Of a stretch of 64,000 bases of DNA, positions 37,422 through 45,667 are shown piece by piece. Numbering within the stretch: position 1 is the stretch's first letter; each line of letters opens with the position of its first letter. This DNA comes from Paenibacillus campinasensis (GTDB lineage: Bacteria > Bacillota > Bacilli > Paenibacillales > Paenibacillaceae), in NCBI RefSeq assembly GCF_002272015.1, contig NZ_NPBY01000009.1, positions 35,346-99,345 of the forward strand. Direction: 5' to 3'. Both the position numbers and the translations under genes were made by a program. Under the pieces are notes generated by a model. The model saw nothing but the letters and a program-made list of their open reading frames with translations, did no database searches and was not told the DNA's origin.

Positions 37422-38420
37422 TCATCCTTTCGCGGGATCCAGCACACTCCCTGTCACAGATTGCGGAACGGTAACGTTCTCTTTCTCGTACTGAGCATCC
37501 AGTTCACGCATTCTGTTAAAGGATGCGATGGATACTTCAACTTGGTCATCGGTAGGCTCTTTCGTGGTCAGAAGCTGAAGCCACAGACCGGGATATCCAA
37601 GGTAGCGGAGCACTGGGACGTCTCTGAGCGCATTGGTCAGCTTGAGAAATTCGAAGGAAACGCCAAGCACGACCGGAAGCAGAACGATCCGCTGAACAAT
37701 CCGTTCGGTCATATTGTCCCATGGAACCAGGGAATATACGGCCACGCCGAGCACGATGGTCAGCATCATGAAGCTGCTACCGCAGCGGTAATGGAGGCGC
37801 GTATATTTTTGCACATTTTTCACCGTGAGCTCTTCACCGGCTTCGTATGCGCTAATGACCTTGTGCTCCGCACCGTGATACTGGAACAGTCTCTTGATGA
37901 CAGGCGTTTGCGAGATGATCCACAGATACGCCAGCAATAAAATCAGCTTGATGACGCCTTCTATCAGATTACGCACAATGTAGTTGTCTAATGTGTTGCC
38001 AAATAAAAAATCCTCTACGAAAACAGGGACCAAGGTGAACAGAAGCTTGCCTAATATGAAGGACAGCACACTGACGGCGGCAACGCCGATAATCATGCTG
38101 AGGCTCCAGCCCGATTCTTCCTTCTCTTTCTGCTTTTCACGCTCCTCAGGCTCCAGCGTATCGTCAGCATAAGCATCTGCAGAGTAGTTCAAATGCTTGG
38201 AACCTTTAATGGAGGAATCTATGAGACTCACAATACCGCGGAGAAACGGAATCTTTCTGAGCTTCAGGACCCAAGCCTTGTCTTCGCGAGGAACCTCCAA
38301 AAATTTAATCTCGTCGTTCTTTCTCCGAACAGCCGTAACGTTGACATGCTTGCCGCCGAACATAACACCTTCGATGACAGCCTGACCGCCGTAGCTGACC
38401 GGGGTTGATTTTTGGGACAA
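37422..38420 (-). CDS. yqhQ: DUF1385 membrane protein (YqhQ)
   Basis: A 332-residue DUF1385 protein: soluble N-terminus with YGGQAVIEGVMFGGK, then four or so membrane helices (SMIIGVAAVSVLSFILGKLLF, LILLLAYLWIIS, FMMLTIVLGVAVYSLV) and the conserved RLFQYHGAEHKVISAYE with two histidines. The activity is unknown; a metal-dependent role is suggested by the conserved His/Glu. TTG 38420 is chosen because AGGAGGG lies eight bases before it; an earlier in-frame TTG at 38444 is possible. Confidence 0.9.
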   Translation of the reverse strand: MSQKSTPVSYGGQAVIEGVMFGGKHVNVTAVRRKNDEIKFLEVPREDKAWVLKLRKIPFLRGIVSLIDSSIKGSKHLNYSADAYADDTLEPEEREKQKEKEESGWSLSMIIGVAAVSVLSFILGKLLFTLVPVFVEDFLFGNTLDNYIVRNLIEGVIKLILLLAYLWIISQTPVIKRLFQYHGAEHKVISAYEAGEELTVKNVQKYTRLHYRCGSSFMMLTIVLGVAVYSLVPWDNMTERIVQRIVLLPVVLGVSFEFLKLTNALRDVPVLRYLGYPGLWLQLLTTKEPTDDQVEVSIASFNRMRELDAQYEKENVTVPQSVTGSVLDPAKG

Positions 38421-38594
38421 CCGGCTCACCCTCCTGAAATTCAATCTATGAAACCTATTGTAGCGAATTTTGAAAGTAATTTCTAGTTGGATTAGGCTGG
38501 GCGCGATCGGAGCATACTATAGCTTATTTCCATGAAAGAGCATCTTCCGGTAGTGGAGCCGGGAGTGCGGATGCATAGAGGAGGATGAAGCGAC

Positions 38595-39092
38595 ATGCAT
38601 GAACGCCTGTTTCGACAGCAGTATCCGCATACGAATCCGATCGCTTTTGCGCTGGAGCTGGGCTACTATGCCGGGCTGATCTGGGGGGCGATTCGGTGGG
38701 TTTTTTATACGCTGAACTTTACGCAGGTGCTGCCGGGATTTCTGCTGGAGCCGTATTTCAAACATCGTTTCCTGAACAGCACAGCGGGACATTTGGCCGG
38801 ATGGCTTGGCTTCATTGCCTTTTCGGTCATCGCCTCGCTGCTGTACGTATTTCTGTTTCGCAAGCTGAAGGGGCCTTGGCCCGGCATTGCATATGGGGCG
38901 GTCTGGTGGATCATGCTGTTCATCGTATTAAACCCGTGGCTGCAAATGACAAGGCCGGTCAAGCTGCTGACCTGGGATTCGAATATATCGGAGTTCTGCG
39001 TCTTTATTCTATGGGGGCTGTTTATCGGGTACACGACAGCTCAGGAATATACGGATGAAAAGCTGCGAGAGCCGAAGAAGATGATCAGCTAG
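38595..39092 (+). CDS. yqhR: YqhR family membrane protein
   Basis: A 165-residue integral membrane protein with four helices (LGYYAGLIWGAIRWVFYTL, LAGWLGFIAFSVIASLLYVF, WWIMLFIVLNPWL, EFCVFILWGLFIGYTT). No enzymatic motif; function unknown. It diverges from yqhQ and precedes aroQ, matching B. subtilis yqhR. AGGAGGA ribosome-binding site before ATG 38595. Confidence 0.9.
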   Translation: MHERLFRQQYPHTNPIAFALELGYYAGLIWGAIRWVFYTLNFTQVLPGFLLEPYFKHRFLNSTAGHLAGWLGFIAFSVIASLLYVFLFRKLKGPWPGIAYGAVWWIMLFIVLNPWLQMTRPVKLLTWDSNISEFCVFILWGLFIGYTTAQEYTDEKLREPKKMIS

Positions 39093-39190
39093 AGAGGGCT
39101 CCCGCCTGCCCGAACAATAAAAACTTCTCAAGGCGATGCCCGCTATGGTAAAATAGCTTTTGGTTATTTGACGAAAAGGTGGGAAACCCT

Positions 39191-39640
39191 ATGAAGTCCA
39201 TATGGGTGATAAACGGACCGAATTTGAACCTGCTTGGCGTTCGGGAACCGGGAATCTACGGTTCGCTCAGCCTGCAGGCGATCGAAGAGTCATTGAGCAA
39301 ACAGGCGGAACAAGCCGGTATCGGTATTACCTTCTTTCAGTCGAACCATGAAGGAGCGATCATTGACCGCATCCATGAAGCGATGGGCAAGGCCGACGGC
39401 ATATTGCTGAACCCCGGTGCGCTGACCCACTACAGCTATGCGGTTCGCGATGCGATCAGCTCGGCGCGAATTCCGGTTGTGGAAGTTCATTTGTCGAATA
39501 TTCACGCCCGTGAGGAATTTCGTCACAAGTCGGTCATCGCCCCGGTCGCTGTAGGGCAGATTGCAGGCTTTGGCGCAGACAGCTACAGTCTCGGACTGAC
39601 GGCGCTGCTCCAGGTGCTGGATCGGCAGGAGGCCAAGTAA
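39191..39640 (+). CDS. aroQ: 3-dehydroquinate dehydratase, type II
   Basis: A 149-residue dodecameric type II dehydroquinase of the shikimate pathway. Signature [17 protein letters not shown] with the catalytic Tyr, [50 protein letters not shown] with the catalytic His region. ATG 39191 follows AAGGTGGG at good spacing. It lies between yqhR and yqhT as in B. subtilis (yqhS). Confidence 0.97.
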   Translation: MKSIWVINGPNLNLLGVREPGIYGSLSLQAIEESLSKQAEQAGIGITFFQSNHEGAIIDRIHEAMGKADGILLNPGALTHYSYAVRDAISSARIPVVEVHLSNIHAREEFRHKSVIAPVAVGQIAGFGADSYSLGLTALLQVLDRQEAK

Positions 39641-39681
39641 CAGGCCTATTGATACGATCTGAGAGAGGAGATAGAAAAGAT

Positions 39682-40755
39682 ATGAGCAATCATCGAGTGA
39701 CCAAGCTTCGCGAGAAGCTGCAGCAGGATGGATTGTCGGCCGTCTTGGTTGCAAGTCCGATCAACCGCCGTTATTTGTCCGGGTTTACCGGATCGGCCGG
39801 CTATGTACTCATCACCTTGAACGAGGCGTATCTGCTTACGGATTTCCGCTACATGACGCAGGCTCCCCAGCAGGCCAAAGGATTCAAGGTCGTTGAACAT
39901 GGACCGAAGGTGATGGAGACGGTGAAGGAGCTTCTCGCTTCGGAGGGCATCACTTCCCTGGGCTTTGAGCAGGATCATGTTACATACGGCGTATATTCTA
40001 CATACTCCGAGCAGCTGAATCCGATTCAGCTCGTAGCTACATCAGGCCTGGTGGAACAGCTGCGCATATTCAAGGACGCCGAGGAACTGCAGGTGATGCA
40101 GCGGGCGGCGGATTTGGCAGATAAGACGTTCAGCCATGTGCTGGGCATTCTGAAGCCGGGCTTAACCGAGCGTGAGATCGATCTGGAGATGGAAATGTTC
40201 ATGCGTCAGCATGGCGCGACCGCCTCTTCGTTCGATACGATCGTGGCGTCCGGGGAACGCTCCGCGCTTCCTCATGGCGTGGCCAGCGAACGGGTCATTC
40301 AGGGCAATGAATTTGTCACTTTCGACTTTGGCGCGCTGCTGGACGGATACTGCTCGGATCTGACACGTACCGTGGCACTGGGTAACCCGGATCCGAAATT
40401 AAAGGAGATTTATGACATTGTGCTGGAGGCGCAGCTGCATGCGCTGGCCCATATCAAGCCGGGCATGACAGGACGCGAGGCCGACGCGCTTGCTCGCGAT
40501 ATCATTGACCGTTATGGCTATGGCGAGTATTTCGGTCACAGCACAGGTCATGGCCTTGGCATGGAAGTGCATGAGTCGCCGCGGCTGTCCAAGCTGAGCG
40601 ACGATGTGCTGCAGCCAGGCATGGTGGTTACTGTAGAGCCTGGCATTTATCTCCCTGGACTCGGCGGGGTCCGGATCGAGGATGATATCGTCATCACGGA
40701 AACGGGTATACAGATCCTGACAAGCTCCAGCAAGGATTACACCGTACTTTCATGA
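39682..40755 (+). CDS. yqhT: Xaa-Pro aminopeptidase family protein (YqhT)
   Basis: A 357-residue M24 metallopeptidase. The N-terminal creatinase-like domain (1-125) is followed by the pita-bread catalytic domain with metal ligands in TFDFGALLDGYCSDLTRT (two Asp), GHSTGHGLGMEVHESP (His), VTVEPGIY and GGVRIEDDI (Glu). It probably removes N-terminal residues before proline. ATG 39682 has GAGAGGAG upstream. Directly upstream of efp; because EF-P rescues ribosomes at proline stretches, the pairing of two proline-linked genes is notable but may be chance. Confidence 0.94.
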   Translation: MSNHRVTKLREKLQQDGLSAVLVASPINRRYLSGFTGSAGYVLITLNEAYLLTDFRYMTQAPQQAKGFKVVEHGPKVMETVKELLASEGITSLGFEQDHVTYGVYSTYSEQLNPIQLVATSGLVEQLRIFKDAEELQVMQRAADLADKTFSHVLGILKPGLTEREIDLEMEMFMRQHGATASSFDTIVASGERSALPHGVASERVIQGNEFVTFDFGALLDGYCSDLTRTVALGNPDPKLKEIYDIVLEAQLHALAHIKPGMTGREADALARDIIDRYGYGEYFGHSTGHGLGMEVHESPRLSKLSDDVLQPGMVVTVEPGIYLPGLGGVRIEDDIVITETGIQILTSSSKDYTVLS

Positions 40756-40800
40756 TGTGACCGCAGCTATTTATTTAACTATCCTTAGGAGGGATCTTCA

Positions 40801-41358
40801 GTGATTTCAGTTAACGATTTTAAAACAGGATTAACCGTAGAAGTGGAGGGCGATATCTATACCGTTCTCGATTTCCAGCATGTAAAGCCGGGTAAAGGTG
40901 CAGCGTTCGTTCGCTCCAAGCTGAAAAACCTGCGCAATGGCAACACCGTTGAAAAAACATTCCGCGCAGGCGAAACGATCGGCCGCGCTCAAATCGACAA
41001 CCGCGGCGTTCAGTACCTGTATGCAAGCGGACAAGAGCATGTGTTCATGGATAACGAAACCTATGACCAGTTCAGCTTGACCAGCGAACAGCTGGAATGG
41101 GAACTGAACTTCCTGAAAGAGAATATGAATGTAAATATCATCAGCTATCAAGGCGAAATCCTCGGGATCAACCTGCCAAACAGCGTTGAACTGAAGGTTG
41201 TAGAAACCGAACCAGGCATCAAGGGCAACACAGCGACAGGAGCAACGAAGAATGCCCAGGTAGAGACGGGTCTGAACGTTCAGGTTCCGCTCTTTATTAA
41301 CGAAGGCGATGTGCTTCTGATTGATACCCGTGACGGCAAGTACATCTCCCGTGCATAA
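40801..41358 (+). CDS. efp: Translation elongation factor P
   Basis: A 185-residue EF-P that relieves ribosome stalling at consecutive prolines. The tip loop KPGKGAAF carries K32, the residue modified with 5-aminopentanol in B. subtilis. Three beta-barrel domains, ending in the family signature region [26 protein letters not shown] start after AGGAGGGA. A terminator follows, so efp is separated from the aspartokinase gene. Confidence 0.97.
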   Translation: MISVNDFKTGLTVEVEGDIYTVLDFQHVKPGKGAAFVRSKLKNLRNGNTVEKTFRAGETIGRAQIDNRGVQYLYASGQEHVFMDNETYDQFSLTSEQLEWELNFLKENMNVNIISYQGEILGINLPNSVELKVVETEPGIKGNTATGATKNAQVETGLNVQVPLFINEGDVLLIDTRDGKYISRA

Positions 41359-41410
41359 TGAAGACTTGGAAACCGCAAGCGGCGGCTTCCAGGCATCATG
41401 ACGTGAGAGA

Positions 41411-41437
41411 CTCCTGTACAGTGTACAGGGGTTTTTT
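41411..41437 (+). terminator. Terminator of efp
   Basis: Stem CTCCTGTAC (41411-41419) / GTACAGGGG (41423-41431), one G-U pair, then TTTTTT. Confidence 0.85.
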
Positions 41438-41528
41438 GCGCAATTCCCGGAGGTCCTGCTGTCGTCCTTTCCAAGGGACGAACGGACGCCCAATTTATAA
41501 CAGATAGCCGTCATTCATGCGAAAAACC

Positions 41529-41556
41529 TTGACGGAACAAGTCACTTTCGTATTAT
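41529..41556 (+). promoter_or_regulatory. Promoter of the aspartokinase gene
   Basis: TTGACG (41529-41534), 16-bp spacer, TATTAT (41551-41556). The leader to the gene is under 60 bases, too short for a lysine riboswitch. Confidence 0.6.
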
Positions 41557-41620
41557 ACTGTTTTAAAGTGAGAAACTGATGTGAGCAGATACAGATTCTA
41601 TGTGGGGAGTGAAAGAAGCG

Positions 41621-42874
41621 TTGTCACTGTACGTCATGAAATTCGGAGGCAGTTCTGTAGGGGATACGGAACGGATGCAGCGCGTCGCCAAACGAATTGT
41701 AGAGAAGCAGGATGAAGGTCACCAATGCGTTGTCGTCGTGTCCGCCATGGGGGATACAACCGATGATTTGATCGATCAGGCGAAGCTATTAAACGACAAT
41801 CCGCCGGCTCGGGAAATGGATATGCTGCTGACGACAGGGGAGCAGATTTCGATCTCCCTGTTGTCGATGGCGATTCACAGCCTCGGGCGCAAGGCGTTAT
41901 CGTATACCGGCTGGCAGGCCGGATTCCTTACCGATTCCGTCCACAGCAAAGCGCGTATTGCGGACATTCATCCGGAGCGCGTGCTCAAAGCGCTGGATGA
42001 AGGGAACATCGTCATCGTGGCCGGCTTCCAGGGCATGTCCGAGGAAGGCGAAATCACGACGCTCGGCCGCGGCGGCTCGGATACGACGGCGGTTGCGCTT
42101 GCGGCCGCTATTGACGCCGACGTTTGCGAGATTTACACCGATGTGGACGGCGTGTACTCGACCGATCCGCGCGTTGTCAATTGCGCCAGAAAGCTGAATG
42201 AAATCTCCTATGACGAGATGCTGGAGCTTGCCAATCTCGGCGCTGCGGTCCTGCATCCGCGGGCGGTGGAGTATGCGAAGCACAATCAGGTGAAGCTGGT
42301 CGTCAGATCAAGCTTCAATTATAACGAAGGAACGGTTGTTAAGGAGGAAGCAAGCATGGAGCAGGGTGTGGTAGTCAGTGGAATTGCCTATGATAAGAAC
42401 GTCGCCAGAATCAGCATTCTGGGGGTAGCCGATGTTCCGGGCGTGCTCGCCCAGATGTTCGGTGCCCTTGCCACAGAAGGGATCGACGTGGATATCATCG
42501 TGCAGAGCGGCGTGCAGAACGGAGAGGCGGATTTTGCGTTCACCGTCTCGCTTGAGGATCGGGAGCGGGCGCTTGCGGTCATTGAGAAAATCCGCGATCA
42601 GCTGCCGTACCGTGACGTAACCTCCGAGGATAACTTGGTGAAAGTATCCATCGTTGGCGCCGGCATGGTCAGCCATCCGGGCGTGGCCGCCCAGATGTTC
42701 GATGTCATCTCGAAACAGGGCGTCAGCATCAAGATGGTCAGCACGTCGGAGATCAAGGTGTCCTGCGTCATCGAGAGCGGCAATTTGCAAAATGTCGTTC
42801 AGGCGCTTCATACCGCGTACGGACTGGACACGGATCAGCAGGCGGTTGTCGGCGGGCCTCAGGTACGCCGATAA
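41621..42874 (+). CDS. lysC: Aspartate kinase, alpha subunit
   Basis: A 417-residue aspartokinase, first step toward lysine, threonine, methionine and diaminopimelate. Catalytic start VMKFGGSSVGDTERM, then TTLGRGGSDTTAVALAAAI and EIYTDVDGVYSTDPR; after residue 240 two ACT domains bind feedback effectors (ARISILGVADVPGVLAQMFGAL, VKVSIVGAGMVSHPGVAAQMF). The start is uncertain: TTG 41621 is preferred on similarity (MSLYVMKFGG), ATG 41600 has no ribosome-binding site. An internal ribosome-binding site inside the gene should also make the regulatory half alone. Confidence 0.94.
   Translation: MSLYVMKFGGSSVGDTERMQRVAKRIVEKQDEGHQCVVVVSAMGDTTDDLIDQAKLLNDNPPAREMDMLLTTGEQISISLLSMAIHSLGRKALSYTGWQAGFLTDSVHSKARIADIHPERVLKALDEGNIVIVAGFQGMSEEGEITTLGRGGSDTTAVALAAAIDADVCEIYTDVDGVYSTDPRVVNCARKLNEISYDEMLELANLGAAVLHPRAVEYAKHNQVKLVVRSSFNYNEGTVVKEEASMEQGVVVSGIAYDKNVARISILGVADVPGVLAQMFGALATEGIDVDIIVQSGVQNGEADFAFTVSLEDRERALAVIEKIRDQLPYRDVTSEDNLVKVSIVGAGMVSHPGVAAQMFDVISKQGVSIKMVSTSEIKVSCVIESGNLQNVVQALHTAYGLDTDQQAVVGGPQVRR
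42356..42874 (+). CDS. lysC: Aspartate kinase beta subunit from an internal in-frame start
   Basis: ATG 42356 lies in frame inside lysC and is preceded at eight bases by a perfect AAGGAGG (42341-42347). The product would be 172 residues and consist only of the two ACT regulatory domains. The same arrangement is known for B. subtilis aspartokinase II, whose alpha2-beta2 enzyme gets beta from an internal start. The sequence shows the site; use of it is inferred. Confidence 0.75.
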   Translation: MEQGVVVSGIAYDKNVARISILGVADVPGVLAQMFGALATEGIDVDIIVQSGVQNGEADFAFTVSLEDRERALAVIEKIRDQLPYRDVTSEDNLVKVSIVGAGMVSHPGVAAQMFDVISKQGVSIKMVSTSEIKVSCVIESGNLQNVVQALHTAYGLDTDQQAVVGGPQVRR

Positions 42875-42897
42875 TACGCACCTCTAACCATAACAGC

Positions 42898-42939
42898 GGG
42901 CCGAGCAAGGAGAAATCCTTTGCTCGGCTCGTTTTTTTT
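42898..42939 (+). terminator. Terminator of lysC
   Basis: Stem GGGCCGAGCAAGGA (42898-42911) / TCCTTTGCTCGGCTC (42916-42930) with one extra T, four-base loop GAAA and a run of eight T. Confidence 0.9.
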
Positions 42940-43152
42940 ATGCTCACCTGCCGTGGGAAGCAAGGATATCCCGGAGATCTCTCGAATCTTGAACGCCCCG
43001 CCCTGCATTGTCGAGCCTAATAGGGCAGCAGTTTCGCTGCCCCTTCCCGCAAGTTCCCTCCATTTCTGTCTATGATATTGAAAAAAATAGAGATATTCCG
43101 AGAGAAGGCTGCATATTTTTAAACATCATAACAAGCAGAAGGAGGTTTACTG

Positions 43153-43419
43153 ATGCTGGACAAGTTTGTCACGAGCATGGCCTCGCTCCGATTTTTCTCC
43201 GGCAGCCTGGAAATTGTCGCAGCCATTATTATGCTCCGGTTGAACCAAGTGGACAAGGCCTTGGCAGTCAACTCGGCGCTTGCGTTTATGGGGCCGCTCA
43301 TCCTGATTGTGACGACCACGATCGGGCTTGTCGGAATGGCCGACAAATTGTCCTGGGGCAAGATTGGCTGGATATTGTGCGGGGTGTCCTGTCTCTTATA
43401 CGGGATCTTAAAAAAATGA
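43153..43419 (+). CDS. yqhV: DUF2619 small membrane protein (YqhV)
   Basis: An 88-residue protein with three predicted membrane helices (FFSGSLEIVAAIIMLRL, ALAFMGPLILIVTTTIGLVG, WILCGVSCLLYGIL). Function unknown; the family is found in spore formers and sits just before spoIIIAA in B. subtilis too. Strong AGAAGGAGG ribosome-binding site. Confidence 0.92.
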   Translation: MLDKFVTSMASLRFFSGSLEIVAAIIMLRLNQVDKALAVNSALAFMGPLILIVTTTIGLVGMADKLSWGKIGWILCGVSCLLYGILKK

Positions 43420-43429
43420 TAGATTCGCG

Positions 43430-43457
43430 GCATAAAAGTCAGGTACAAGCATACACA
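43430..43457 (+). promoter_or_regulatory. Candidate sigma-E promoter of the spoIIIA operon
   Basis: GCATAAA (43430-43436), 13-bp spacer, CATACACA (43450-43457), close to the sigma-E -35/-10 pattern. It lies about 60 bp before the spoIIIAA start, where B. subtilis has a sigma-E promoter. Confidence 0.5.
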
Positions 43458-43524
43458 TGGGAGTAAGAAAGTTCTTTTATATGAGGTAGTTACCAAGAGG
43501 ACAGGTAGGTTGGGGGAAATGGAT

Positions 43525-44523
43525 ATGACACTGGATTGGTTAGGGCTGTTTCCCGAAAGCATCAGGCTCATCCTGCTGAAGCTGCCGAAGGCGATGCTGG
43601 ACCATCTTGAGGAGATTCGAATCCGCGAGGAGCGTCCGCTTGAGATCAATGCCGCTGGCCGGCATCATTTTCTGGACCGGGACGGCGGCTTGAGCTTGCA
43701 CCCCGGCGAAGCGTACAAGCCGACCCGGGAGGATACAAGGCGGCTGCTGGACCTGATCAGCAACCACTCCTTGTACACGATGGAGGAGGAGCTGCGAAAA
43801 GGCTTCATTACGATTCCCGGCGGCCACCGGGTTGGGCTGGTCGGCAGAACGGTGCTGAGCGGCGGCAGGGTGGAGCATATACGGGACATCAGCGGGTTCA
43901 ACGTCCGGATAGCAAAGGAAATTCGGGGCGCAGCGGATGAGATTCTTCCTTTTCTGCTTGACCGAAAACGGGGCAGGGTGATGCACACCTTGATTCTCTC
44001 CCCTCCCCAGCAAGGGAAGACGACGTTGCTGCGAGACTTGGCCAGACAGATCAGCTATGGCAGCTGGGGGAACGCCCAGCTTCAATGGCCCGGACTCAAG
44101 GTTGGCATTATTGATGAACGGTCCGAAATCGCCGGCTGTCAGCGGGGCGTGCCGGGGTTCGATGTCGGGCCGCGCACCGATGTGCTGGATGGATGCCCGA
44201 AGGCGGAAGGCATGATGATGATGATTCGCTCGATGTCGCCGGATGTGCTCATTGTGGACGAGATCGGGCGGCCGGAGGATGCCGAGGCTGTCAATGAGGC
44301 GCTGCATGCCGGAATCAGTGTCATCGCTACGGCACATGGCTCCTCGATACAGGATATTGGCGGGCGGCCTGCGCTGTCGGCGCTGGTGCAGCAGCGAAGG
44401 TTTGAAATGTATGCGGTCCTATGCCGCAAGGGACATGAACGGTCTTACAAGCTGTACGACGGCGGGCAGCGCACGCTGCAAACCGCCGGCGCCGGTCCCC
44501 CGGGCGGTGATGCCTATGCTTAA
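43525..44523 (+). CDS. spoIIIAA: Stage III sporulation protein AA (ATPase)
   Basis: A 332-residue type II/IV secretion-like ATPase of the mother-cell to forespore feeding-tube complex. Walker A is PPQQGKTTLLRDLA, Walker B region VLIVDEIGRPEDAEAV, with FITIPGGHRVGLVGR before it. ATG 43525 is chosen for spacing from GGGGGA; ATG 43519 and TTG 43510 are alternatives. Overlaps spoIIIAB by eight bases. First gene of the eight-gene operon. Confidence 0.95.
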   Translation: MTLDWLGLFPESIRLILLKLPKAMLDHLEEIRIREERPLEINAAGRHHFLDRDGGLSLHPGEAYKPTREDTRRLLDLISNHSLYTMEEELRKGFITIPGGHRVGLVGRTVLSGGRVEHIRDISGFNVRIAKEIRGAADEILPFLLDRKRGRVMHTLILSPPQQGKTTLLRDLARQISYGSWGNAQLQWPGLKVGIIDERSEIAGCQRGVPGFDVGPRTDVLDGCPKAEGMMMMIRSMSPDVLIVDEIGRPEDAEAVNEALHAGISVIATAHGSSIQDIGGRPALSALVQQRRFEMYAVLCRKGHERSYKLYDGGQRTLQTAGAGPPGGDAYA

Positions 44524-45034
44524 TCTGATCGGGGCTATTCTGGTGCTGGCAGCGGGAACTTTAGCCGGTTTTTATCAAGCTCATCAGTTTGCGCTAAGAC
44601 CCAGGCAGCTGAGGGAACTGATTCTGGCCCTTCAACGTCTGGAGACCGAAATCAGCTACGGTTTCACCCCGCTTCCGGATGCGCTGGAGCGAATTGGAGG
44701 CGGGCTCAAGGAGCCGCTGAAAACGTTGTTTATCGCTGCATCGGATTATATGAGCCCCGATTACGGACTCTCGGCCGAGGACAGCATCAGAAAGGCGCTG
44801 AATATGCACTGGAGACGAACCTCCATGAAAACTGCGGAGAAAGACGTGTTAGACCGGTTAAGCGGTGTACTTGGCACCAGTGACAGGCAGGACCAGATCA
44901 AGCATATAGCCCTGGCCGTCGGCCAGCTACAACACGAGGAGGCCGCGGCAAGGGAAGACCAGGCCAAGTACGAAAAAATGAGCAAAAGCCTGGGTCTGCT
45001 TATTGGAGCATTGATCGTCATATTGATCTTTTAG
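44516..45034 (+). CDS. spoIIIAB: Stage III sporulation protein AB
   Basis: A 172-residue protein related to secretion-system inner-membrane F-type proteins, with membrane helices at each end (LNLIGAILVLAAGTLAGFY and SLGLLIGALIVILIF) around a helical cytoplasmic region (RPRQLRELILALQRLETEISYG). The frame overlaps the spoIIIAA end; ATG 44516 gives a start and length like the B. subtilis protein. Confidence 0.95.
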   Translation: MLNLIGAILVLAAGTLAGFYQAHQFALRPRQLRELILALQRLETEISYGFTPLPDALERIGGGLKEPLKTLFIAASDYMSPDYGLSAEDSIRKALNMHWRRTSMKTAEKDVLDRLSGVLGTSDRQDQIKHIALAVGQLQHEEAAAREDQAKYEKMSKSLGLLIGALIVILIF

Positions 45035-45048
45035 CGAGGTGCCAGGGA

Positions 45049-45252
45049 ATGAACATTGAAGTGAACGCCATTTTTCAGATTGCAGGAATCGGCATCATCA
45101 TCGCCATGATTCATACAGTCCTGAAGCAGATGGGAAAAGAGGATATGGCACACTGGGTGACGCTTATCGGGTTTGTCGTTGTGCTGTTTATGGTTGTCAG
45201 GCTGCTAGATGATCTGCTTAAGGAAATCAAAAGCATCTTTCTGTTCCAGTAG
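45049..45252 (+). CDS. spoIIIAC: Stage III sporulation protein AC
   Basis: A 67-residue protein with two membrane helices (IFQIAGIGIIIAMIHTVLKQ and WVTLIGFVVVLFMVVRLL). Part of the mother-cell membrane base of the SpoIIIA-SpoIIQ channel. GCGAGGTGCCAGGGA supplies the ribosome-binding site. Confidence 0.95.
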   Translation: MNIEVNAIFQIAGIGIIIAMIHTVLKQMGKEDMAHWVTLIGFVVVLFMVVRLLDDLLKEIKSIFLFQ

Positions 45253-45260
45253 GTGGAGTT

Positions 45261-45650
45261 ATGGAAATTATCCAGGTGGTCGGCTTTGGTCTGATTGCCA
45301 CAATACTGATACTCGTTGTCAAGGAACAAAAGCCGCTGTTCGCTTTTCTGATTGCGGTAGCCGCCTCGCTCATGATTCTGCTGGTGCTGGTAGACCGGAT
45401 CGGCTCGATCATTCGAATGCTGGAGAATATGGCTCAGAACGCAGGGGTAGAGCTGATATATTTGAAGACCGTGCTCAAAATTATAGGCATTGCTTATGTC
45501 GCGGAGATGGGGGCTCAAATTGTGCGGGATGCAGGCCAGGAGTCCATCGCTTCGAAAATAGAACTGGCGGGAAAAGTGCTCATATTGGTGCTGGCGATAC
45601 CGATAATCGGGATTATCATCGAGACGGTCCTGAAGCTGCTCCCGGTCTGA
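45261..45650 (+). CDS. spoIIIAD: Stage III sporulation protein AD
   Basis: A 129-residue membrane protein with about four helices, sharing the AC-like start IIQVVGFGLIATILILVVKEQ and ending GKVLILVLAIPIIGIIIETVLKLL. It starts eight bases after spoIIIAC and works in the same channel base. Confidence 0.95.
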   Translation: MEIIQVVGFGLIATILILVVKEQKPLFAFLIAVAASLMILLVLVDRIGSIIRMLENMAQNAGVELIYLKTVLKIIGIAYVAEMGAQIVRDAGQESIASKIELAGKVLILVLAIPIIGIIIETVLKLLPV

Positions 45651-45667
45651 TGAAGGTGGGGGGTGTC

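Noticed and set aside
41438..41620. Lysine riboswitch upstream of lysC
   Set aside because: The predicted promoter leaves a leader of under 60 bases and no lysine-riboswitch core is visible.
43008..43466. Forward open frame across yqhV
   Set aside because: It overlaps yqhV in another frame, begins without a ribosome-binding site and has no recognisable features; yqhV has an ideal one.
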